Below are positions 15,942 through 22,720 of a DNA stretch of 23,071 nucleotides, one piece after another. Source of the DNA: Aliitabrizicola sp031408575 (lineage in GTDB: Bacteria > Pseudomonadota > Alphaproteobacteria > Rhodobacterales > Rhodobacteraceae). A model generated the notes under the pieces. That model ran no database searches, was not told where the DNA came from, and saw nothing but the letters and a program-made list of their open reading frames with translations. Each line of letters begins with the position of its first letter. Positions within the stretch are counted from its first letter, which is position 1. Both the position numbers and the translations under genes were made by a program. The stretch is taken from positions 1-23,071 of the forward strand of contig JANNWS010000100.1 in NCBI GenBank assembly GCA_031408575.1. The letters run 5' to 3'.

Positions 15942-16373
15942 ATGGCCGATCACGTCAATCTTCTTAAGCTGTGCGTCGGGGCGGATCGGGTCGAAGACCT
16001 GATCGACTGGCAAGATCACCACCGCGCCGATTGGGCCGGGGGAAGGCCGGTTCACGTCACGCGGATGTGGCCGAAACGCGCGCCCGAGATACTGAACGGC
16101 GGGTCTTTATATTGGGTTTTCAAGGGTGTGATGCTTGCCCGGCAGCGCATTCTGGGCCTTGAGGAACGGATCGGCGGCGATGGAATTACGCGTTGTGCCA
16201 TCGTGCTCGACCCGGAGGTGATCCGGATCGAAGGCGCACCCCGGCGGCCGTTTCAGGGCTGGCGCTATCTTTCGGTCGACGACGCTCCGCGTGATCTTGC
16301 ACGGGGACGGGCACGGGAAGACGCGCTTCCGGCAAAGCTGGCTCAAGCGCTGGCCGAGATCGGGCTGCGGTAG
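15942..16373 (+). CDS. DUF1489 family protein
   Basis: This 143-residue soluble protein is of the alphaproteobacterial DUF1489 family. It opens HVNLLKLCVGADRVEDL, then has TRMWPKRAPEIL, GGSLYWVFKGVMLARQRIL and PRRPFQGWRYL, the conserved blocks. I know of no established function. ATG 15942 is chosen because the conserved N terminus follows at once and AGGGA lies 9 bases upstream. It is divergent from nrdJ, with 126 bases between the two starts, and convergent with the small exported protein, whose stop lies 3 bases beyond. Confidence 0.82.
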   Translation: MADHVNLLKLCVGADRVEDLIDWQDHHRADWAGGRPVHVTRMWPKRAPEILNGGSLYWVFKGVMLARQRILGLEERIGGDGITRCAIVLDPEVIRIEGAPRRPFQGWRYLSVDDAPRDLARGRAREDALPAKLAQALAEIGLR

Positions 16374-16376
16374 CGG

Positions 16377-16727
16377 TCAGTAATTGTTGGGATTGCCTGG
16401 CACGATCACGCCGGTACCCTGCTCGATGCCGTTGCTCAACCATGCAACCTGATCCCCGGCAATACTGACATTCCAGCAGGTTGCGGGACCAGCGCCATAG
16501 GTGAAACACATCTTGTCACCGTCCACGGTCCAGGCTCCGGCGTAGCCCGACCCTTTGATCGCGCCATCGGCTGCATAGAATTCAGTATAGCCCCCAGAGG
16601 CGGTCATGCTGCCCTGCACGGTGTTTCCCGCAAACACCAAACGGATAGCGTCCCCGCTTGCAAGGTCTTGGGCAAGCGCCGGTGTGGCAAGGGCAAGCGC
16701 GGCAAGCGACAGGCGGACAGCGTTCAT
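16377..16727 (-). CDS. Small exported protein of unknown function
   Basis: The 116-residue product has a clear signal peptide (MNAVRLSLAALALATPALAQ, cleavage near residue 20). A compact periplasmic domain of about 95 residues follows, with VFAGNTVQGSM, GYTEFYAADG, YAGAWTVDGDKMCFTY and TCWNVSIAG. Two Cys about 11 residues apart could form a disulphide. The pattern of short strands and GxW turns suggests a small beta-sandwich of a kind seen in uncharacterised alphaproteobacterial secreted proteins. I do not assign a function. ATG 16727 has AAGGAG 6 bases upstream. It lies 103 bases past hisG on the same strand and may be read as part of the hisS-hisZ-hisG transcript, although an AT-rich patch at 16770-16800 could hold a promoter. 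Confidence 0.75.
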   Translation of the reverse strand: MNAVRLSLAALALATPALAQDLASGDAIRLVFAGNTVQGSMTASGGYTEFYAADGAIKGSGYAGAWTVDGDKMCFTYGAGPATCWNVSIAGDQVAWLSNGIEQGTGVIVPGNPNNY

Positions 16728-16830
16728 GGCGGCTCCTTGGGGCTTTGCAGGGCATGCGAAAAGCATGCGTTTTCGGGTCAAATTCTTCAAATTTCCAGAT
16801 AGGTCGGCAATTCGCGCCGGCCAGCCCGCG

Positions 16831-17541
16831 CTACAGCCCGTCCGGCAGTGCCACACCGATGCGCGCGGCAAGGCCGGCAAGAGTAGCGGTGGCCGCATCC
16901 GTCCAGTCTGCCGCATGGGCGGCATAAAGCGTGGCTTCCGACCGGTGGATCAGGCCATCGGACAGCACCTTGAGGTGGTTGGCGCGCAGTGTCTCGCCGG
17001 TCGAGGTGATGTCGGCGATGGCTTCGGCGGTCAGGTTCTTGACAGTGCCTTCAGTGGCCCCCTGACTGTCGACAAGCTGATAGTCGGCCACGCCCTGTTC
17101 GGTCAGGAAATCGCGCACCAGACGGTGATATTTGGTCGCGATGCGAAGGCGGTGGCCGTGGGTCGCGCGGAAGGCCGCCGCGACCGCATCCAGATCTTCG
17201 ATCGTGTCAACGTCGATCCAGACGGCAGGAACCGCAATGATAAGGTCGGCATGGCCGAAACCCAACGCTGCCAGCTGTGCCACCTGCATCTGCCAGTCGG
17301 CCAGTGTGTCATGCACAAGGTCGGAACCGGTGACGCCAAGGTGGATGCGGCCTGCGGCAAGCTCTCGGGGGATCTCGGCGGCGGACAGCATAACAAGCTC
17401 GACCCCCGCCATGCCTTCGACCGACCCGGAATATTCCCGCTCCGACGCAGAGGGTCGCATGGTCAGGCCGCGCGCGCCGAACCAATCAAAGGTCTTTTCC
17501 ATCAGCCGCCCCTTGGACGGCACACCGATCTTGAGGGTCAT
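16831..17541 (-). CDS. hisG: ATP phosphoribosyltransferase, short form, catalytic subunit
   Basis: HisG joins ATP and PRPP in the first step of histidine synthesis. At 236 residues it is the short form, which lacks the C-terminal regulatory ACT-like domain and works with HisZ. It begins LKIGVPSKGRLMEKT, has AAEIPRELAAGRIHLGVTGSDLV (about 55-77), and carries a phosphate-binding loop region near GATEGTVKNLTAEAIADITSTGETL (about 162-186). The ATG overlaps the hisZ stop by four bases (ATGA), as expected for subunits made in fixed ratio. Feedback by histidine would act through HisZ. Confidence 0.95.
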   Translation of the reverse strand: MTLKIGVPSKGRLMEKTFDWFGARGLTMRPSASEREYSGSVEGMAGVELVMLSAAEIPRELAAGRIHLGVTGSDLVHDTLADWQMQVAQLAALGFGHADLIIAVPAVWIDVDTIEDLDAVAAAFRATHGHRLRIATKYHRLVRDFLTEQGVADYQLVDSQGATEGTVKNLTAEAIADITSTGETLRANHLKVLSDGLIHRSEATLYAAHAADWTDAATATLAGLAARIGVALPDGL

Positions 17542-18674
17542 GGCGTGGTCTTCAATACGGCAACAAGGCCGGGGCGGATCACGCCGCCGACCGCCGGAAT
17601 GGTGCGCCCCTGACCCAGAACAGCGGTCAGCGCATCGTAGCGCCCGCCGCTGGCGACAGGGGGCCAGCCGGGGCGGTCGGCATGAAAGCTGAACACGAAG
17701 CCGTCGTAATATTCCAGCGTACTGCGGCCGTGACTGGCTTCGAACGGCAGATGGTCGATGTCGATGCCAAGGGCGGCTAGCGCCGCGAGACGGTCTGCAA
17801 AGCGGTCCACCGCCGGGGCGATGGCGGGCATGTCAACCGCAAGATCGTGCAGATGGCTGAGCGCATCTGTGGCCGTGCCCGAAAGCGACAGAAGATCATC
17901 CAGCATCCCGGCCTCGGCAGTTGAAATCGGCGGGGTTGCGGCATCGTCGATCAGGGCGGTGGCGCGGGCGGCAATCTCGGCAGCGGTCCGCAGGCCGATC
18001 AAGGTGCCGGCCAAGGCCATCAGGCTGTGCGGATCGGCTTTACCCAGCGTGTCGAGCAGTTTGGCACGGGCGGCAGGCACCGGGACGCGCCCCGAAAAGC
18101 GGTCAAGCAGCCCACGAAAGCGTTTGGGTCGCCAGACATGGCGCAACAGGGCCGCCTTGCGCCGATCAGAGGTCTTCAGCCCCCGCACAGCGGCCAGCAG
18201 GATGCCGATATCGCCCGTGGCCGGGCGCAGGCCAAGCGGGGCCAGCAGGCGCGCGAACAGGGCGAATACTTCGGCATCGGCCTGTGCTGGGGTATCGCGG
18301 GCGAACACCTCATACCCCACCTGCAGATATTCCGACGCGCGGGTGGCGATCTGGTCTTGTTTGCGAAACACTTCGCCCCGATAGCAATAGCGGGCGGGTT
18401 CGGCGCGTTGGGCCATGTGCATCTGCACCACCGGCACGGTGAAATCCGGGCGCAGCATCATCTCGCCCCGGATCGGGTCTTGTGTGACATAGGCGCGGGC
18501 GCGGATATCTTCGCCGTACAGGTCGAGGAGGGTGCCTGCGGGCAGCAGGATATCCGCCTCGACCGCCTGTGCGCCGGTTTCCTGAAACGCGGCATAAAGG
18601 CTGTCAGCCTCGGCGCGGATGGTGGCGCGGTCCGGTGTCTGGACCGGAGGCTTGTCTGGGGTCTGCTCTCGCAT
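17538..18674 (-). CDS. hisZ: ATP phosphoribosyltransferase regulatory subunit
   Basis: HisZ is a catalytically inactive paralogue of histidyl-tRNA synthetase that activates short HisG and confers histidine feedback. The 378-residue protein keeps the synthetase-like fold: MMLRPDFTVPVVQMH and YCYRGEVFRKQ correspond to the region around motif 2, and VASGGRYDAL and GGVIRPG to later core strands. It lacks the C-terminal anticodon-binding domain seen in the neighbouring HisRS. I chose ATG 18674, which overlaps the hisS stop by one base (TGATG); in-frame starts further upstream lie inside hisS. Placement of HisRS, its paralogue and HisG in one overlapping operon puts tRNA charging and first-step histidine synthesis under one transcript. 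Confidence 0.93.
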   Translation of the reverse strand: MREQTPDKPPVQTPDRATIRAEADSLYAAFQETGAQAVEADILLPAGTLLDLYGEDIRARAYVTQDPIRGEMMLRPDFTVPVVQMHMAQRAEPARYCYRGEVFRKQDQIATRASEYLQVGYEVFARDTPAQADAEVFALFARLLAPLGLRPATGDIGILLAAVRGLKTSDRRKAALLRHVWRPKRFRGLLDRFSGRVPVPAARAKLLDTLGKADPHSLMALAGTLIGLRTAAEIAARATALIDDAATPPISTAEAGMLDDLLSLSGTATDALSHLHDLAVDMPAIAPAVDRFADRLAALAALGIDIDHLPFEASHGRSTLEYYDGFVFSFHADRPGWPPVASGGRYDALTAVLGQGRTIPAVGGVIRPGLVAVLKTTP

Positions 18675-20311
18675 CAGCCGAGCATCTGGCGGACGGCCTG
18701 CACAAGGTCGGCGCGGGGAACCTCGACCTGTGCGGGGCGCTGTTTCCATTCCTCAAGGCTGGCCCCGGCGGCTATCTGTGCGCCGAGGATCAGGTCTTTA
18801 AGGATGACGGTGCCATTGGCGGCTTCGGTTTCACCCTGGATGATGGCGATGGGCGAGCCGCGCTTGTCAGCGTATTTAAGCTGGTTGCCGAAGTTCTTGG
18901 GGTTGCCGAGATAGACTTCGGCGCGGATGTTTTCGCGGCGCAGGCCGGCGGCCATTCCCATGTAATCAGCCATCCGGTCACGGTCCATCACGGTGATGAC
19001 GACGGGGCCTTGGGTTTTGCTACCCGCGCGGCCCTTGGCGCGCAGCGCCGCCAGCAAGCGATCAACCCCGATGGAGACACCGGTGGCAGGCACGGATTGG
19101 CCGGTGAAGCGTTTCACCAGATCATCATAACGCCCCCCGCCCGCGACCGAGCCGAACTGGCGCTTGCGGCCCTTTCCGTCGAGAATCTCGAAGGTAAGTT
19201 CGGCCTCGAAAACGGGGCCTGTGTAGTAGCCGAGGCCCCGGACCACGGAAGGGTCGATCCGAATTCGGTCTGAGCCATAGCCTTGGGCTTCAAGGAGAAG
19301 CATGATCTGCGCGAGTTCGTCTGCTCCCTCAGCGCCAATAGGAGATGTTCCAACAATATCTCGCAACTCATGGAGGGACGCGGCATTTCGAAGCGCACCG
19401 GCAGCCCAAGGGTGCGTTGTCATATCTTGGATAGAGCTGCCTGACGACTTGCGTACCATGTTGAGGTACGACTCCAACTCATCTCGTTCTATTGAGGCAT
19501 CATTCGCAAGTCTCTCTCCCAGTCTCGAGAGACGCCGATCGATAGCGTTGGGTGCATCTACAAAGCGCATAATGATCGCAATTTGTTCTTCCGACAAACC
19601 TGCGCCTTTGGTCACATCTCCAGACTCGTCCTTGCGTCCTTCGCCCAGCAGCGCACGCACCCCCTCAACCCCAATCCTATCCCGCTTGTCGATTGCCCGC
19701 AGCACGATGCCGCGTTCGGCGGTGAACTTTTCAGGATCGCTCGGGTCAAGGATGCCCGCAACCTCCATCACCCCGTTCAGAACCTTGCGGTTGTTCACGC
19801 GCACCACATAGTCGTCGTGCTTGATCCCGACCGCTTCCAGTGCATCGGCCAGCATGGCGCAGATCTCGGCATCGGCGGCGACCGATGCCGACCCCACGGT
19901 ATCGGCATCGCATTGGTAGAACTGGCGGAAGCGGCCGGGGCCGGGTTTCTCGTTGCGCCAGACCGGACCCATCGCGTAGCGGCGGTAGGGGCTGGGCAGG
20001 TCATTGCGGAACTGGGCGGCGACGCGCGCCAAGGGCGCGGTCAGGTCATAGCGCAGCGCCAGCCAGTCGCCGCCCTCATCCTGCCAGCCAAAGACACCCT
20101 CATTCGGGCGGTCGACATCGGGCAGGAACTTGCCCAGCGCTTCGACCGTCTCAACGGCACTCGTCTCCAACGGATCAAAGCCGTGGAGTTCATAGACCCG
20201 CGCGATAGCATCAAGCATGGCCTTGCGGTCGGTCACATCGGCACCGAAATAGTCGCGAAAGCCCTTGGGGGTTTCGGCCTGGGGGCGGCGGGGTGCCTTT
20301 TCCTTTGCCAT
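18674..20311 (-). CDS. hisS: Histidyl-tRNA synthetase, with an unusual insertion domain
   Basis: HisRS charges tRNA-His. The 545-residue protein has motif 2 at 115-130 (GPVWRNEKPG then GRFRQF), the HisA signature as R358-GLGYYTG, GGGRYDDL at 391-398 and motif 3 GVSIGVDRLL (411-420). It ends with an anticodon-binding domain. GLGYYTG, in place of the common RGLDYY form, marks the divergent alphaproteobacterial HisRS type. By my recollection relatives are roughly 490-510 residues, so this one seems 40-50 longer, the extra lying in the insertion domain (about 225-345). That tract (about 19261-19620) is close to 52% GC by hand count, against roughly 63-72% in flanking lines I counted, and uses codons such as ATA, CGA, TCA and TTG. 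The frame is intact. ATG 20311 has AAGGG 8 bases upstream. Confidence 0.93.
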   Translation of the reverse strand: MAKEKAPRRPQAETPKGFRDYFGADVTDRKAMLDAIARVYELHGFDPLETSAVETVEALGKFLPDVDRPNEGVFGWQDEGGDWLALRYDLTAPLARVAAQFRNDLPSPYRRYAMGPVWRNEKPGPGRFRQFYQCDADTVGSASVAADAEICAMLADALEAVGIKHDDYVVRVNNRKVLNGVMEVAGILDPSDPEKFTAERGIVLRAIDKRDRIGVEGVRALLGEGRKDESGDVTKGAGLSEEQIAIIMRFVDAPNAIDRRLSRLGERLANDASIERDELESYLNMVRKSSGSSIQDMTTHPWAAGALRNAASLHELRDIVGTSPIGAEGADELAQIMLLLEAQGYGSDRIRIDPSVVRGLGYYTGPVFEAELTFEILDGKGRKRQFGSVAGGGRYDDLVKRFTGQSVPATGVSIGVDRLLAALRAKGRAGSKTQGPVVITVMDRDRMADYMGMAAGLRRENIRAEVYLGNPKNFGNQLKYADKRGSPIAIIQGETEAANGTVILKDLILGAQIAAGASLEEWKQRPAQVEVPRADLVQAVRQMLG

Positions 20312-20396
20312 CGTTCTGACCCTTGTGAATGCTTTGCGCGTCGTCTAGCGGATGGGGGGCGGCGGGGCAAGGCAAGCCCATAGCGGAGCATTTGGC

Positions 20397-20597
20397 ATGA
20401 CCGACCAGACGGCGCTGGAAGAACGGATCGCGCATCTGACCCGGATGGTCGAGGATGTGTCGGACGTGCTGGCGCGTCAGGCGACCGAGATTGACCGACT
20501 GACCCGCCATGTCGGCCTGCTGATGGAACGCGAGGCGGGGCGCGAGGCCGAGGGCGGGACTGCGCCGCTGGCCGATCAGCGCCCGCCGCACTGGTAG
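20397..20597 (+). CDS. slyX: SlyX family protein
   Basis: This 66-residue protein is a short amphipathic coiled coil (LEERIAHLTRMVEDVSDVLA, then QATEIDRLTRHVGLLMERE). It ends ADQRPPHW, the proline/aromatic end typical of SlyX. The family's function is unclear; the genetic name comes from association with the enterobacterial slyD region. GGAG lies 9 bases before the ATG. It is divergent from hisS (85 bases between starts) and is followed by the convergent LuxR-like sensor gene after 100 bases in which I see no clear gene. Confidence 0.88.
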   Translation: MTDQTALEERIAHLTRMVEDVSDVLARQATEIDRLTRHVGLLMEREAGREAEGGTAPLADQRPPHW

Positions 20598-20697
20598 GCG
20601 TTGCCCTGCAAGCCCGGCAGTGCTGATCGGCGCGCACGGTTTTCGCGGCGGCACATCATGCTATCCGCTGTTTCAGCACAGATTTTGTCGGACCGAA

Positions 20698-21189
20698 TCA
20701 GGGATCAGGGAGCCGAAGCTGATCGTTGAGCGCGATCAGTCGCGCGAGTTCTGCCGGAGGCAGATCGGCAACGCCATCGGTCGCCTCATGCAGGGCGCCA
20801 ACCACTTCTTGCGCCAGAACCCGTTCCTGCTCGGTGATCGAGGTGGTCGCACTGGCAAAGAAACCCAGCGACCGGGTTGCCGAGTCGCCTACCGAAATCG
20901 CGATGCCATGCACCAGACCATGATCGGCGGCCTGTTGCAAAACGCCCGCGCTGTCATCTGACGTAAGGTCACGCCAATCGCAGATGCCGGTATGGGTCAT
21001 GCCCCAACGTACTGCAGGATCAACGAAAAGCAGCCCGTTCTTGGCATAATGTGCAACCCATGCCTCGGGATAGGTCTGGTAAAGCAGCGTCGGATGGTTG
21101 AAACGAATCCTCAGCCCTATGGCGAAGCGCCAATGCTCAACAGCAACCAGACGTTGCAATTCGAGATTTATCTTTCCGACTGGTTTCAT
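20698..21189 (-). CDS. LuxR-type autoinducer-binding domain protein without DNA-binding domain
   Basis: The 163-residue product is an acyl-homoserine-lactone-binding (Autoind_bind) domain only. It has the LuxR ligand-pocket positions W44, Y48, D57-P58 and W72, in AWVAHYAKNGLLFVDP and ICDWRDL. The sequence ends 20 residues after LHEATDG, where a LuxR would begin its helix-turn-helix; none follows in any frame. It aligns through its length with the divergent LuxR-family protein at 21300 (shared AWV-HY-NGL-DP-RW, W-DL, GVL, HEA). HTH-less LuxR proteins such as TrlR block or retune their partners by heterodimer formation or ligand binding; a similar role here is inference. The start is uncertain: ATG 21189 fits the domain edge but has a poor ribosome site, and ATG 21252 would add 21 residues. 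GC near its 5' end is about 50%, low for this window. Confidence 0.75.
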   Translation of the reverse strand: MKPVGKINLELQRLVAVEHWRFAIGLRIRFNHPTLLYQTYPEAWVAHYAKNGLLFVDPAVRWGMTHTGICDWRDLTSDDSAGVLQQAADHGLVHGIAISVGDSATRSLGFFASATTSITEQERVLAQEVVGALHEATDGVADLPPAELARLIALNDQLRLPDP

Positions 21190-21299
21190 GTAGAAGCACT
21201 TTGGGAGGTTGCGATGACTGGCAGAAACACGTCGAAAGATCTGGTGACGCATCAACTCTCAAGCGTTGGTGATACTGCACAAAGGGACCCCTGTCCATT

Positions 21300-21914
21300 A
21301 TGAGACTGGCCGAATGTAAGGAGACTTTTGCCCAGATCGCGCCAGCGGGGTATTATGCGGCATTGCGCCTTGGCTTCTTTTCGCCCGAGGAGGAACTGAA
21401 CACCTTTTCCCCGGCCTGGGTCGATCACTATACCGTCAACGGTCTGGCGCTGCACGACCCGCTGATGCGCTGGATTTATTCCGGCTCGGGCGCGCGGCGG
21501 TGGAGCGATCTTGCCCTGCCCGATCCGATCGGCGTGCTGTCGGCCTATTCCGCCTTTGGCATGCGTTATGGCGGGGTCGTCTGTGTCACCGCGAACGAGG
21601 AACGCCCGCGCCGCACCTTTGGCTACTTCGCCCGTTCCGACCGCGAACTCAGCCCCTCGGAACTCACCCAGCTTGAGGCGACGCTGCGGGCCGCGCATTT
21701 CCACGAGGCCGAGGCAGAGCAGGGCCTGACCCGCGCCCAGACCGACGCGCTGAGGCTTTTGTCGCGCGGCATGCGGCTGAAGGAAATTGCACATGCGCTC
21801 GATATCTCGGAAAGTGCGGTCAAGGCGCGGCTGAAAAGCGCCATGGCGCGGATGGACGCCCGCACTCCGGTTCAGGCAGCATCGCTTGCCGCACAGAAGG
21901 GACTTTTGAAGTAG
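21300..21914 (+). CDS. LuxR-family regulator with autoinducer-binding domain
   Basis: The 204-residue protein has an N-terminal autoinducer-binding domain (about 5-135) with W40, Y44, D53-P54 and W68. A C-terminal LuxR-type helix-turn-helix (about 143-200) follows: LTRAQTDALRLLSRGMRLKE and the recognition segment SESAVKARLKSAMARM. The HTH departs from the usual LTxREREVL opening, having AQTD in place of the acidic ERE. The domain order is that of quorum-sensing regulators, but it is shorter than the classical LuxR encoded next. The start at 21300 has AAAGGGA about 13 bases upstream. It is divergent from the HTH-less paralogue, with 110 bases shared between them, and its TAG is 5 bases before the next luxR start. 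The ligand is unknown; the nearby LuxI product is the natural candidate. Confidence 0.85.
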   Translation: MRLAECKETFAQIAPAGYYAALRLGFFSPEEELNTFSPAWVDHYTVNGLALHDPLMRWIYSGSGARRWSDLALPDPIGVLSAYSAFGMRYGGVVCVTANEERPRRTFGYFARSDRELSPSELTQLEATLRAAHFHEAEAEQGLTRAQTDALRLLSRGMRLKEIAHALDISESAVKARLKSAMARMDARTPVQAASLAAQKGLLK

Positions 21915-21919
21915 TGGTC

Positions 21920-22621
21920 ATGGACATCATCGACCTCAGCACCGTTGGGGGCACGACCGAGAACTTCGAGGGGTTCATCGATCAGTTGTGCCGCCGACTT
22001 GGGGTCGAATACGGGTCCTATGCCACGATGAACCCGGTAACCGGTGCGGTCCAGGGCTATGCCACCTACAAGGACGACTGGAAGCAGCATTACATGCGGC
22101 ACAACCTGCATCATGTTGACCCCACGATCCACCGCTCGGCACTCAGCATCGCGCCAGTGGACTGGAGCCGTTTCGAGCGTGACACGAAGTTTCACCAGGT
22201 GTTCCGCTCGGCCCACGATTTCGGCGTGGCCTCGCAGGGCATTACCGTGCCGATCCGTGGCCCCTATGGTGATCGGGGGTTGTTGAGCGTAACCGCGAAC
22301 ATGCCCGAGGCAGACTGGCGTCGGCTCAGCCGTCAGGTTGTGGGCGATCTGCAACGCGCGGCGGTGCATCTGCACGACGCGGTCATGCGGTCGGGCCAGT
22401 TGCTGCCGCCGCTTGCCCGGCCGATCCTGTCGTCGCGCGAACGCGAGGTTCTGCAATGGGTCGCCGCCGGTAAATCGCAGCAGGATGTCGGTGATATCCT
22501 GAGCATTTCGACCCGCACCGTCGAAGTTCACGTCCGGTCAGCCCGCGAAAAACTGGGCGCGCTGACAACAGTGCAAGCCGTGGGCCGCGCGATCGGCCTT
22601 GGCATGATCTATCCCCGCTGA
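21920..22621 (+). CDS. luxR: LuxR-type acyl-homoserine-lactone-responsive regulator
   Basis: This is a 233-residue classical LuxR. The autoinducer-binding domain (about 15-160) has all the invariant pocket positions: W54, Y58, D67-P68, W82 and the Gly of SQGITVPIRGPYGDRG (G107/G114). The HTH (169-225) has LSSREREVLQWVAAGKSQQDVG and TRTVEVHVRSAREKL, the standard GerE-type sequence. It lies 99 bases upstream of luxI on the same strand, the usual place for the cognate receptor. ATG 21920 has only a weak ribosome site; a GTG at 21914 overlapping the previous stop (TAGTG) is an alternative and would couple the two regulators. It probably binds its site once loaded with the LuxI product. Confidence 0.92.
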   Translation: MDIIDLSTVGGTTENFEGFIDQLCRRLGVEYGSYATMNPVTGAVQGYATYKDDWKQHYMRHNLHHVDPTIHRSALSIAPVDWSRFERDTKFHQVFRSAHDFGVASQGITVPIRGPYGDRGLLSVTANMPEADWRRLSRQVVGDLQRAAVHLHDAVMRSGQLLPPLARPILSSREREVLQWVAAGKSQQDVGDILSISTRTVEVHVRSAREKLGALTTVQAVGRAIGLGMIYPR

Positions 22622-22633
22622 ATTTAACGAAAA

Positions 22634-22651
22634 TCCCGTAAAACTACGGGA
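22634..22651. promoter_or_regulatory. Palindrome upstream of luxI, candidate lux box
   Basis: TCCCGTA-AAAC-TACGGGA is a perfect 7-bp inverted repeat, 18 bases in all, centred about 78 bases before the luxI ATG and 21 bases after the luxR stop. Its size, symmetry and position fit a LuxR-type operator for autoinduction of luxI. It lacks a T-run on the plus strand, so it is a poor terminator for luxR. On the minus strand it is followed by ATTTT, where no gene would use it. Confidence 0.45.
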
Positions 22652-22720
22652 AAACCCTTATGGCGCTCGCCTTTTGGTTGCCCCATCATTGTTTCACGGG
22701 TGAGCAAACTGGGGGCTAAA

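Noticed and set aside
16752..16768. Hairpin GCATGC-GAAAA-GCATGC as a terminator of hisG
   Set aside because: The stem is only 6 bp of a self-complementary hexamer and has no T-run in the direction of hisG. It would act, if at all, on the plus strand, where no gene ends.
20312..20396. Histidine leader peptide or T-box attenuator before hisS
   Set aside because: Only 85 bases separate hisS from slyX, with no run of His codons and no room for a T-box leader.
20598..20697. Decayed helix-turn-helix downstream of the HTH-less LuxR gene
   Set aside because: Reading past the stop on the minus strand gives no LuxR HTH residues, so the protein either never had the domain or lost it cleanly.
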